NCBI GenBank assembly: GCA_045587185.1
Contig: JAZNBS010000021.1
Coordinates: 1-23,159 of the forward strand
Length of the DNA: 23,159 nucleotides
Source of the DNA: UMGS172 sp045587185
Lineage (GTDB): Bacteria > Bacillota > Clostridia > Oscillospirales > Acutalibacteraceae
Direction of reading: 5' to 3'
A program made the translations under genes and the position numbers. The notes under the pieces are model-generated. The model had not been told where the DNA came from. It saw only the letters and a program-made list of their open reading frames with translations, and did no database searches. Positions 1 to 6,694 of the stretch are shown here, in pieces. The number at the start of each line of letters is the position of its first letter. Positions within the stretch are counted from its first letter, which is position 1.

Positions 1-25
1 ATTTACGACAAATGAAAAAATAAAG

Positions 26-59
26 AAGGACTATGACACAAAAATGTCATAGTCCTTTT
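26..59 (+). terminator. Strong intrinsic terminator, probably bidirectional
   Basis: A perfect 13-bp stem (26-38 with 45-57) encloses a six-base loop and is followed by a short T run at 56-59. On the other strand the stem is followed by the complement of the A-rich stretch 15-24, so it could stop transcription from either side. It lies just left of the insertion element remnant and may end a gene located before the window. Confidence 0.8.
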
Positions 60-73
60 GCTTGTAGAACAAA

Positions 74-94
74 ACCACCGGCAGTGCTGTTGGT
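74..94 (+). repeat. Left-end imperfect hairpin of the IS200-like element
   Basis: The arms ACCA-CCGGCA and TGCTG-TTGGT pair with one mismatch and one G-T pair around a single loop base. Subterminal imperfect palindromes at this place are what Y1 transposases of the IS200/IS605 family recognise, so this is read as the left recognition hairpin. The assignment rests on its position relative to the transposase start. Confidence 0.55.
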
Positions 95-127
95 ACAATA
101 AAGATTTAGCTATGCACAGAAAAATAT

Positions 128-184
128 CCTCCTTTGTCTAAAATAGAAGTGGGTTTGCCAACCACAACAAAGAGACGAAGGAGG
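128..184 (+). promoter_or_regulatory. Leader stem-loop sequestering the transposase Shine-Dalgarno
   Basis: Bases 128-139 pair with 173-184 over 12 positions (11 Watson-Crick and one G-U in RNA). The right arm contains the full AAGGAGG at 178-184, eight bases before the ATG at 193. Occlusion of the ribosome binding site by a 5' stem-loop is a known way IS200 keeps its transposase low, and this remnant preserves the arrangement. Confidence 0.7.
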
Positions 185-192
185 AATCAAGG

Positions 193-334
193 ATGAAACT
201 TGACACAGATAGTTTAGCACAGACTGGCAGAGTATATCCTCAACCAGCTACAGGAAGATATATCATACGACTAAATGTCATTGGGATAGTATGTAGACCC
301 GTTTGCGGATAAGCAGGTAAAAGAAGGCAAATAA
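193..334 (+). pseudogene. tnpA: Remnant of IS200-type Y1 transposase (tnpA)
   Basis: Translation from ATG 193 gives MKLDTDSLAQT, the usual start of clostridial IS200 transposases. From base 230, in another frame, the sequence reads EYILNQLQEDISYD, then a stop codon, MSL, a second stop, and YVDPFADKQVKEGK with a final stop at 332-334. This is the usual C-terminal end of the same family. The part between, including the HUH metal-binding motif and probably the catalytic tyrosine, is deleted near 225-230, and the tail carries two in-frame stops at 272 and 287. An intact protein has about 150 residues. The only uninterrupted frame now is a 39-codon chimera ending at 312, unlikely to be functional. 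Confidence 0.8.
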
Positions 335-385
335 AAAGCCCTTTTAGGGGCAGTCGGTGAAAGTGTTGCGGTTGGCAAACTTTTC

Positions 386-405
386 GACGAGCCTATAGGC
401 TCGTC
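386..405 (+). repeat. Right-end perfect palindrome of the IS200-like element
   Basis: The 20 bases GACGAGCC-TATA-GGCTCGTC are a perfect palindrome starting 51 bases after the transposase stop codon, where IS200-type elements carry their right-end hairpin. It also sits seven bases beyond the stop codon of the minus-strand regulator gene, so it may act as part of that gene's transcript end, though no T run follows on that side. Confidence 0.65.
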
Positions 406-411
406 CGGTAG

Positions 412-777
412 TTATGATTTATCAATATGTTTTTTTATTGCATTAAGTGTTACGTCGCTTATACAGTGCTCCATTCTGCACGCATCTTCGCTCGCGGTTT
501 CCTCATCAACACCGATACTTGTCAAAAACTTTGTGAGGATGGTGTGACGTTCATAAATTTTTTGGGCCAATTCCTCGCCAACTTCGGTCAGATGCAGAAA
601 ACCGTCATTATCAACCGTGATATATCCGCCCTCTTTCAAAAGACCGACGGCACGGCTGACACTTGGCTTGGAAAAGCCCATATACTCGCCAACGTCCACC
701 GAACGGACGGCACTGCTTTTGCGTGTCAAAACATAAATGGTTTCAAGGTACATCTGTCCCGATTCCTGCAAATGCAT
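412..777 (-). CDS. Short DtxR-type metal-dependent repressor (121 aa)
   Basis: This is a DNA-binding repressor that uses a divalent metal as co-repressor. It has an N-terminal winged helix (about residues 1-65; recognition helix in FSKPSVSRAVGLLKEGGY) and a metal-binding dimerisation domain (66-121). It lacks the C-terminal SH3-like domain of full DtxR, so its length resembles MntR. The metal residues are M9, H78, C100, E103 and H104. M9-C100-E103-H104 aligns with the primary iron site of DtxR (M10, C102, E105, H106) rather than with MntR, which has Asp at the first position. The ATG at 777 is chosen because GGAGA stands six bases upstream; a longer reading to 837 has no such support. It follows the metal ATPase gene but has its own promoter. 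Its targets cannot be read from the window. Confidence 0.85.
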   Translation of the reverse strand: MHLQESGQMYLETIYVLTRKSSAVRSVDVGEYMGFSKPSVSRAVGLLKEGGYITVDNDGFLHLTEVGEELAQKIYERHTILTKFLTSIGVDEETASEDACRMEHCISDVTLNAIKKHIDKS

Positions 778-808
778 AAAAAGTCTCCGTTCTCTTAGTG
801 TTTTTATT

Positions 809-837
809 ATTATAACATATCTGAAAATGTTTTGCAA
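809..837 (-). promoter_or_regulatory. SigA promoter of the DtxR-like gene
   Basis: On the minus strand TTGCAA (832-837) and TATAAT (809-814) are separated by 17 bases. The promoter lies in the 64-base gap after the ATPase stop codon, so the regulator can be expressed independently of the ArsR-controlled operon. No clear palindromic operator overlaps it. Confidence 0.65.
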
Positions 838-841
838 GGTA

Positions 842-2731
842 CTATTTCAACGTTCTCATTGCGTTGAGTATGGCGATAATGGCAACGCCCACATCCGCAA
901 ACACTGCCAACCACATAGGAGTGAAGCCAAAGACGCTCAATACAAGCACCGCCATCTTTATGCCCAATGCAAAAACAATGTTCTGACGTACTATCTTCAG
1001 CGTCTTTTTAGCAATGTCGATTGCGGTTGCGATTTTTTTGAGGTCATCGTCCATCAACACGATGTCAGCGGCTTCAATGGCTGCATCCGAACCCAGACCG
1101 CCCATTGCAATGCCGATATCGGCACGGGTAAGCACCGGCGCGTCGTTTATGCCGTCGCCCACAAAGACAAGTTTTTTGCCCTTAGGGGTGTCGGCAAGCA
1201 AGCGTTCAACCTCTGCCACCTTATCCTGTGGTAAAAGTTCGGCACAATAGCGGTCTAAAGATAGTTTAGAAGCGACCGTTTCGGCCGTCTCGGCACGGTC
1301 GCCTGTCAACATAACGGTGCGCCTTATACCATCCTTTTTTAAAGAAGCAACGGCACTCTCGGCGGTGGGTCTTATCTCGTCCGAAATGAGCGCATAGCCG
1401 CAGTAAACGCCCTCGACTGCAATGTGTACAGCGGTACCTGTGCCGCAGAAACGGTCGGGAGTAACACATAACGAAACCATAAGTTTTTCGTTTCCGCAAG
1501 CCACGGTTTTTCCGTCCACTTTGGCTATAACACCGTGACCGGAAATTTCTTTTACGGTTTCCACAATTTGTGAGTTCAATTCGCCATGAAAAGCGTTTTT
1601 CAAAGTCGTGGCAACAGGATGAGTGGAATAAAACTCGGCGTGTGCGGCGAGTTTTAACAGTTCGTTTTCGGGCAATGTTGTGCTGTGCACTTTGGTTACA
1701 TTAAAGCAACCTTTGGTCAAAGTGCCTGTTTTGTCAAACACAACGGTGTCGGTCATCGAAAGCGCTTCAAGATAGTTTGAACCTTTGATAAGTATACCTT
1801 TCTTGGATGCGCCTCCGATACCGCCGAAAAACGACAACGGCACAGAAATGACTAATGCGCATGGGCAAGAAACAACCAAAAAGGTGAGTGCGCGTATCAA
1901 CCAATCGGACAGGTTAGAGAGGTAACTGCCGTCAATCAGCAGGGGTGGCAAAAAGGCAATAATCGTTGCCGTTATGACCACCAGAGGAGTGTAAACACGC
2001 GCAAATCGTGTAATAAAATTCTCGGAACGTGATTTGTTGGCACTAGAGTTTTCAACCAACTCCAGAATTTTGGAAACGGTTGACTCTTGAAACGGCTTAT
2101 CCACTCTTACGGTCAGAACACCGCTTAAATTGACGCAACCGCTTATGATGCTATCGCCGATGTTTACGGTTTTCGGAACCGATTCGCCCGTTAAAGCAGA
2201 AGTATCGAGTGCAGATTCGCCCAAAATCACCGTACCGTCAAGCGGTACGCGGTCACCAACACGGACGGTTATAACGTCACCGACCGCTATATCTTCGGGG
2301 TCGGCTTCAAGCAGTTGACCGCCTTGTTCAACAAAGGCAACATCAGGTCGTATGTCCATTAAGGAAGCAATCGACCTACGGCTTTTACCAACCGCAATGC
2401 TTTGAAAAAGTTCACCTGTTTGGTAAAACAGCATTACAAAAACAGCCTCGGCATACTGTGGCTCCGTTTCGGGGAAAAAACCGATACAGATAGCGCCAAC
2501 GGTGGCAACGGCCATTAAGAAATTTTCATCAAACACCTGCCCGTTTATGATGTTGCGTACGGCTTTGAACAAAACATCGTAACCAATAGTAAAATAGGGT
2601 ACGAGAAAGACCCCCGGCGTTAGCCAAGGGTTGTGTCCGTTTATCACAAGACGGTCAAGCAAAAAAGCCACAATCAACAACACCGACGACAAAATTATGC
2701 GGTGTAAAACCTTTTTCTGTTTACGGCTCAT
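842..2731 (-). CDS. Zn/Cd-type heavy-metal P1B ATPase (629 aa)
   Basis: An integral membrane pump that expels a soft divalent metal from the cytoplasm using ATP. Visible motifs in order are TGES (181-184, actuator), CPC (289-291, metal path in the membrane), DKTGT (333-337, phosphorylated Asp333), HP (371-372, nucleotide domain), TGD (476-478) and GDGIND (525-530). Near the end, K592 and D613 in the last two membrane segments match the P1B-2 (ZntA/CadA) signature for Zn, Cd and Pb rather than the copper class. There is no fused N-terminal HMA domain; that domain is encoded separately by the preceding gene, whose stop overlaps this start as ATGA. No strong Shine-Dalgarno precedes the ATG, so translation is probably coupled. 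The exact substrate (Zn, Cd or Pb) is not decided by sequence. Confidence 0.93.
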   Translation of the reverse strand: MSRKQKKVLHRIILSSVLLIVAFLLDRLVINGHNPWLTPGVFLVPYFTIGYDVLFKAVRNIINGQVFDENFLMAVATVGAICIGFFPETEPQYAEAVFVMLFYQTGELFQSIAVGKSRRSIASLMDIRPDVAFVEQGGQLLEADPEDIAVGDVITVRVGDRVPLDGTVILGESALDTSALTGESVPKTVNIGDSIISGCVNLSGVLTVRVDKPFQESTVSKILELVENSSANKSRSENFITRFARVYTPLVVITATIIAFLPPLLIDGSYLSNLSDWLIRALTFLVVSCPCALVISVPLSFFGGIGGASKKGILIKGSNYLEALSMTDTVVFDKTGTLTKGCFNVTKVHSTTLPENELLKLAAHAEFYSTHPVATTLKNAFHGELNSQIVETVKEISGHGVIAKVDGKTVACGNEKLMVSLCVTPDRFCGTGTAVHIAVEGVYCGYALISDEIRPTAESAVASLKKDGIRRTVMLTGDRAETAETVASKLSLDRYCAELLPQDKVAEVERLLADTPKGKKLVFVGDGINDAPVLTRADIGIAMGGLGSDAAIEAADIVLMDDDLKKIATAIDIAKKTLKIVRQNIVFALGIKMAVLVLSVFGFTPMWLAVFADVGVAIIAILNAMRTLK

Positions 2732-2949
2732 TTTTCAATTACAACACAGTCAGGCTCAATTTTTTTGATAATATCTTTTGCTTTTTTGAGGATTTCGTCA
2801 AAGTTTGCATCCTCAGTTTCGAGAGTCAATTTTTGGCTTAAAAAGTTAATCTGAACATTTATGACCCCCGAAAGTCTGCTTATTCCATCTTCCATTTTTT
2901 GTGCGCAATGGGCACAGTCGAGGTCTTCAAGTTTAAACACCTTTTTCAT
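2728..2949 (-). CDS. Free-standing HMA metal-binding peptide (73 aa)
   Basis: A small cytoplasmic ferredoxin-like-fold HMA protein. The metal loop is LDCAHC with Cys13 and Cys16; the aspartate before the first Cys is common in Zn/Cd-type HMA domains, whereas copper chaperones usually have Thr or Met there. The rest fits one beta-alpha-beta-beta-alpha-beta unit of about 70 residues. AAGGAG lies seven bases before the ATG, and the gap from the upstream repressor gene is 12 bases. Its position in the operon suggests that it works as a detached metal-binding domain or metal donor for the P1B ATPase encoded next. Confidence 0.9.
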   Translation of the reverse strand: MKKVFKLEDLDCAHCAQKMEDGISRLSGVINVQINFLSQKLTLETEDANFDEILKKAKDIIKKIEPDCVVIEK

Positions 2950-2961
2950 AGCAGTTCTCCT

Positions 2962-3423
2962 TTATGTGTTTTCAAGAATGTGTCTTATAAGTGCTTCGTC
3001 GTCGTTTGATTCGGGTTGGCGAAAATTTGCAGGTTTCTTTTCGGCGATGTGATTCATTCCGTTGTTGATAATGGTGCGGACGTGGTTGTCGGAGAGGGAA
3101 TAGAACACCGTCTTCCCGTCACGCCGAGGTTTTATAAGGTTGACCTGCTTCAGCAACCGCAGTTGGTGCGAAATGGCCGATTGACTGACCCCGACCAACG
3201 AGGCAATGTCGCAGACGCACATCTCACTTTCAAACAGTGTATACAGTATTTTTATGCGGGTCGAGTCACCGAATATTTTATAAAGTTCGGCAAGGTCGAA
3301 AAGAGTTTCGTCACTTGGCATCCGTGACCGCACCGATCTTACGGTATCCTCGTGTGCGTGCATAAAATCGCACATCTCGATATCATTATTATTTTTGTTA
3401 TCTATGGCTTTTTGTTCAACCAC
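2962..3423 (-). CDS. ArsR/SmtB-family metal-sensing repressor (153 aa)
   Basis: A winged-helix repressor that leaves DNA when it binds metal, and the first gene of the efflux operon. The recognition helix lies in SQSAISHQLRLLK (about 80-92) and the wing is RRDGKTVFYSL. Two metal sites can be seen: a CadC-like alpha3N site with the CVC pair C69 and C71 plus N-terminal C18, H22 and H24, and a SmtB-like alpha5 site with D112, H114, H125 and E128. The start is GTG 3423 with AGGGAG seven bases upstream. Family knowledge points to Cd, Pb or Zn sensing. The palindrome between this start and the -10 box is the expected binding site, giving autoregulation of repressor, HMA peptide and ATPase. Confidence 0.92.
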   Translation of the reverse strand: MVEQKAIDNKNNNDIEMCDFMHAHEDTVRSVRSRMPSDETLFDLAELYKIFGDSTRIKILYTLFESEMCVCDIASLVGVSQSAISHQLRLLKQVNLIKPRRDGKTVFYSLSDNHVRTIINNGMNHIAEKKPANFRQPESNDDEALIRHILENT

Positions 3424-3440
3424 ACAACCACTCCCTTATA

Positions 3441-3464
3441 ACATATGAGCACTTGTTCATATGT
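3441..3464 (-). promoter_or_regulatory. ArsR/SmtB-type operator
   Basis: A 24-base imperfect palindrome with perfect outer eight-base arms (ACATATGA and TCATATGT) resembles the 12-2-12 operators of SmtB, CzrA and CadC. It begins three bases past the -10 box and covers the expected transcription start, so a bound repressor would block transcription directly. Confidence 0.8.
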
Positions 3465-3466
3465 TT

Positions 3467-3494
3467 ATTATAACACAAGATTTTAGTTTGTCAA
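3467..3494 (-). promoter_or_regulatory. SigA promoter of the metal efflux operon
   Basis: On the minus strand a perfect TTGACA (3489-3494) and a perfect TATAAT (3467-3472) are 16 bases apart. Such a strong promoter fits an operon held down by its repressor and released when metal enters. Confidence 0.85.
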
Positions 3495-3614
3495 GGGTGA
3501 TAGAGATGTTTTGTGTCGATTGATTGGGCAAATTTAAACTTAAAAACCTACTCGACAAAGGGGTGACGTTGCCCACAAACACACCATATTGTTTAATTTT
3601 ATTGTGTTAAAACC

Positions 3615-3642
3615 TTGACAAATCGGGAAAATGTTATATACT
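3615..3642 (+). promoter_or_regulatory. SigA promoter of glyS
   Basis: TTGACA at 3615-3620 and TATACT at 3637-3642 with a 16-base spacer. The leader to the ATG is only about 45 bases and contains one weak AT-only hairpin (3651-3666). It is too short for a T-box, so no tRNA-sensing control is visible. Confidence 0.75.
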
Positions 3643-3693
3643 TGAAAGATAATAATGTTTATTATTGTGTAATACGATTTTTGGAGGGTTATT

Positions 3694-5073
3694 ATGCTTA
3701 ACAAAGATAAGAATATGGATACCGTTGTTGCGCTTGCAAAGGGAAGAGGTTTTGTCTATGCAGGCTCTGAAATTTACGGTGGTCTTTCCAACAGTTGGGA
3801 CTACGGCCCTTTGGGTGTTGAACTCAAGAACAATGTAAAAAAGGCTTGGTTCAAGAAATTCGTTCAGGAATCTCCCCATAACGTAGGTCTTGATTCGGCT
3901 ATCATTATGAATCCCGAAACATGGGTAACCAGCGGTCACGTCGGCGGTTTTTCCGACCCGCTTATGGACTGTAAGGATTGCCACGCCCGTCACAGAGCGG
4001 ACAAGCTTATTGAGGATGCAGGCGGCAAGGCCGAGGGTATGACCTTTGAGCAGATGTCAGAGTACATAAAGGAAAACGGAATTGCCTGCCCCGATTGCGG
4101 AAGCAAAAACTTTACCGATATCCGTAAGTTCAACCTTATGTTCAAGACCTTTATCGGTGTTACAGAAGATGCAAAAAACGAGGTATACTTGCGTCCTGAG
4201 ACTGCGCAGGGTATTTTCGTAAACTTTGCTAACATTCAGCGTACCACCCGTAAAAAACTGCCTTTCGGTGTTTGCCAAATCGGTAAATCATTCAGAAATG
4301 AAATCACTCCCGGCAACTTCATTTTCCGTACCCGTGAGTTTGAGCAGATGGAGTGCGAATTCTTCTGCAAGCCAGATACCGACCTTGAGTGGTTCTACTA
4401 TTGGAAAGATTATTGCAAGAACTGGCTCTTAAGCCTTGGCATCAAGGAAGAAAATATCCGTATGCGTGACCACGAGAAAGAGGAACTGTCTTTCTATTCA
4501 AAGGCCACTACCGATATCGAGTTTATGTTTCCGTTTGGTTGGGGTGAACTTTGGGGTATTGCCGACCGTACCAATTATGACCTTGGCCGCCATCAGGAGG
4601 CTAGCGGTAAATCTCTCGAGTATTTCGACCCCGAAACCAATGAAAAGTACATTCCTTACGTTGTTGAGCCTTCCTTGGGCTGTGACCGCGTATTGCTCGC
4701 ATTCCTTTGTGAGGCCTATGACGAAGAGGTTATTGATGCTGAGAAGAACGATGTTCGTGTAGTGTTGCGTTTGCACCCTGCTTTGGCTCCTTTCAAGGCA
4801 GCAGTTCTTCCTCTTTCCAAGAAACTCAGTGCACAGGCAGGCGAAATCTATCAGAAACTAGCCAAAGAGTTTATGGTTGATTTTGACGATGCAGGCTCTA
4901 TCGGTAAGCGTTACCGCCGTCAGGACGAGATTGGTACTCCTTTCTGCATTACCTATGATTTTGAAAGTGAGACCGACGGTTGCGTAACCATCCGTGAGCG
5001 TGATTCTATGGAGCAGACCCGTGTTCCCATCGATTCACTCAACGAGTTCATCCGTTCAAAACTTGATTTCTAA
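3694..5073 (+). CDS. glyS: Glycyl-tRNA synthetase, dimeric class II type (459 aa)
   Basis: It charges tRNA-Gly with glycine in the cytoplasm. This is the single-chain alpha2 (eukaryote/Bacillus-like) form, not the GlyQ/GlyS two-subunit form. The N-terminal DYGPLG (36-41) and class II motif 2 (about 200-224, with FRTREFEQMECEFF) are typical. Motif 3 appears as GCDR (329-332), and the anticodon-binding domain fills about 360-459. Two Cys pairs, C93/C96 and C132/C135, in the insertion before motif 2 probably bind zinc. ATG 3694 has GGAGGG five bases upstream; a second Met at residue 8 is less well placed. The gene has its own promoter and terminator and so is monocistronic. Confidence 0.97.
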   Translation: MLNKDKNMDTVVALAKGRGFVYAGSEIYGGLSNSWDYGPLGVELKNNVKKAWFKKFVQESPHNVGLDSAIIMNPETWVTSGHVGGFSDPLMDCKDCHARHRADKLIEDAGGKAEGMTFEQMSEYIKENGIACPDCGSKNFTDIRKFNLMFKTFIGVTEDAKNEVYLRPETAQGIFVNFANIQRTTRKKLPFGVCQIGKSFRNEITPGNFIFRTREFEQMECEFFCKPDTDLEWFYYWKDYCKNWLLSLGIKEENIRMRDHEKEELSFYSKATTDIEFMFPFGWGELWGIADRTNYDLGRHQEASGKSLEYFDPETNEKYIPYVVEPSLGCDRVLLAFLCEAYDEEVIDAEKNDVRVVLRLHPALAPFKAAVLPLSKKLSAQAGEIYQKLAKEFMVDFDDAGSIGKRYRRQDEIGTPFCITYDFESETDGCVTIRERDSMEQTRVPIDSLNEFIRSKLDF

Positions 5074-5084
5074 TAAACTGTTTT

Positions 5085-5127
5085 CCTTCCGCTACTCAAA
5101 TAAAGTGGCGGAAGGTTTTCGGTTTTT
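5085..5127 (+). terminator. Intrinsic terminator after glyS
   Basis: A 12-bp stem (5085-5096 with 5104-5115, one G-U) with a seven-base loop, followed by T-rich sequence TTTTCGGTTTTT. Confidence 0.85.
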
Positions 5128-5131
5128 ATTG

Positions 5132-5160
5132 TTGAAAACCATCGCAATCTGTGGTAAAAT
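5132..5160 (+). promoter_or_regulatory. SigA promoter of the CapA-family gene
   Basis: TTGAAA (5132-5137) and TAAAAT (5155-5160) are 17 bases apart, 29 bases before the chosen ATG. Confidence 0.6.
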
Positions 5161-5189
5161 CAAGAAAAAGAAATGTGGGAGATTGGGTT

Positions 5190-6587
5190 ATGTCGGATCA
5201 GTATAGAAGACGAAAAGTAAAAAACACTGTAAACCGTGGATTGCTGGCATTACTGTCATTTGTTATAGTTGTTGCGGTGGCATTGGGCTCGATATTTATT
5301 ATTGAGACATTTGTTTACACTGACGATAATAAAAACGGTACGGTATCAGGTATTACGTCAAGCATTGATAATGTCAGTTCAAAACCTGACAAACCTGAGC
5401 CTATAACCAAGGTTTCGACCGCAACTGTGGTGGCAACGGGTGACCTTTTGATGCACGAACCCATCATTACCAATTCGAAGTTCGACGAAGGATATAATTT
5501 TGACAGCATTTTCACATATTTTAAGGAATATGTGTCCAAGGCCGATTATGCCATAGCCAACCTTGAAACCACCCTTCGCGGTACTGAGGACGGCTATAAA
5601 TACAGCGGTTATCCGCAGTTCAACTGCCCCGATAGCATTGTTGATGACGTGAAAACCGCAGGTTTTGATATGTTGCTGACCGCAAACAACCACTCGTATG
5701 ACACCCGATTCAAGGGTATGATGCGTACCTTGGAGGTTATTGACGAAAAGGGCCTTGACCGTCTTGGAATTACCAAGGATGAGACCGAGAAAAAGTATGT
5801 TATCAAGGATATCAACGGCATTAAATTGGGAATGATTTGCTACACCTATGAAACCGACACCGACCCTGACGAGGTGGCCTTGAACGGGATTCAGGTCTCA
5901 AATGATGCCGAAAAACTGTTAAATGCTTTTTCTTATGCTGAACTCGACACGTTTTATCAAAATATTAAGGGCCAGTTTGACGAAATGAAATCCGATGGCG
6001 CCGAGGCTTTGGTACTGTTCATCCATTGGGGTGATGAGTATCAGACAAAGCAGAACAAAAAGCAGAGTGAAATTGCTCAAAAACTGTGCAATCTTGGGGT
6101 TGATGTTATCGTTGGCGGACATCCGCACGTTGTACAACCTATTGACCTTTTGACTTCTGAAACCGATTTAAGCCATAAGACGGTTTGTCTTTATTCAATG
6201 GGCAATGCTGTTTCCAACCAACGCAGAGAACGTATGAACCTCAAAACAGGCCACACCGAGGACGGCGTTTTGTTTGAGTTTACGTTTGCTAAGTACAGTG
6301 ACGGTACAGTGGTGCTTGAAAATGCCGACATTTTGCCGTTATGGGTCAATATGTTCAACTCGGCCAAAACAGGCAAAAAGGTTTATCAGATAATTCCTCT
6401 GGATGATGAAAAGGATACTTGGAGAGAACGATTTGACTTAATTGATTCAAGCGAGAAAAGGTGTTTGGAATCGCTTCAACGAACCGAGAAAATTGTTGGA
6501 GAGGGACTTAAAGAAGTTCAGGATTATTTGAACAGCGAAGAAAACCAATACCCCAAATCCGAAACCTCAAACACAGTCAGTGAATAA
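5190..6587 (+). CDS. Membrane-anchored CapA/PgsA-family protein (465 aa)
   Basis: It has a short basic cytoplasmic start, one membrane segment (about 18-43), a low-complexity linker (44-75) and an extracellular CapA-type metallophosphatase-fold domain (about 77-400). Metal-centre motifs of the family are visible: GD (84-85), NLE (124-126), ANNHSYD (165-171), HWGDEYQ (279-285), GGHPHVVQP (309-317) and GN (338-339). CapA/PgsA proteins serve poly-gamma-glutamate synthesis in some bacilli, but the CapB and CapC partners are absent here, and many family members have unknown roles in the envelope. The ATG at 5190 is chosen for the GTGGGAG eight bases upstream; an in-frame GTG at 5151 lies within the promoter region. 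The gene is monocistronic. Confidence 0.88.
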   Translation: MSDQYRRRKVKNTVNRGLLALLSFVIVVAVALGSIFIIETFVYTDDNKNGTVSGITSSIDNVSSKPDKPEPITKVSTATVVATGDLLMHEPIITNSKFDEGYNFDSIFTYFKEYVSKADYAIANLETTLRGTEDGYKYSGYPQFNCPDSIVDDVKTAGFDMLLTANNHSYDTRFKGMMRTLEVIDEKGLDRLGITKDETEKKYVIKDINGIKLGMICYTYETDTDPDEVALNGIQVSNDAEKLLNAFSYAELDTFYQNIKGQFDEMKSDGAEALVLFIHWGDEYQTKQNKKQSEIAQKLCNLGVDVIVGGHPHVVQPIDLLTSETDLSHKTVCLYSMGNAVSNQRRERMNLKTGHTEDGVLFEFTFAKYSDGTVVLENADILPLWVNMFNSAKTGKKVYQIIPLDDEKDTWRERFDLIDSSEKRCLESLQRTEKIVGEGLKEVQDYLNSEENQYPKSETSNTVSE

Positions 6588-6593
6588 TTTTTT

Positions 6594-6622
6594 AGCCGAG
6601 TGGATTCCCACTCGGCTTTTTG
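6594..6622 (+). terminator. Intrinsic terminator after the CapA-family gene
   Basis: A perfect 10-bp GC-rich stem (6594-6603 with 6608-6617), a four-base loop and a five-base T run. Confidence 0.92.
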
Positions 6623-6694
6623 TTAAATTTTTCATTTTATAATCCGCACCGAATTACAAAAAATAACACAAAGTAATTTTAAAGGAGAAAAAAC

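Larger units (their letters stand above)
61..411 (+). mobile_element. Internally deleted IS200/IS605-family element
   Basis: The stretch has the layout of an IS200-type element. There is an imperfect hairpin near the left end (74-94), a leader stem that hides the ribosome binding site (128-139 with 173-184), the first and last codons of a Y1 transposase (193-334), a small hairpin after the stop (338-351) and a perfect 20-base palindrome near the right end (386-405). About 100 central transposase codons are missing, so it cannot move by itself, but both ends are still recognisable, as in MITE-like derivatives. The exact outer borders cannot be fixed from one copy. The right end lies within a few bases of the stop codon of the DtxR-like gene, which it does not interrupt. 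Confidence 0.8.

Noticed and set aside
193..312. 39-codon intact frame in the IS remnant as a real small protein
   Set aside because: It is a chimera: the start of a transposase joined out of frame to its tail, behind a sequestered ribosome binding site.
3516..3575. Interleaved short inverted repeats (TGTCGA/TCGACA and GGGCAA/TTGCCC) resembling a pseudoknot
   Set aside because: The stems are only six bases long and lie upstream of the glyS promoter, in DNA unlikely to be transcribed; chance is sufficient.
6638..6643. TATAAT before the FMN lipoprotein gene as a full promoter
   Set aside because: The -10 box is good but no acceptable -35 box lies 16-18 bases upstream, where the preceding terminator sits, so it was noted only in the gene entry.
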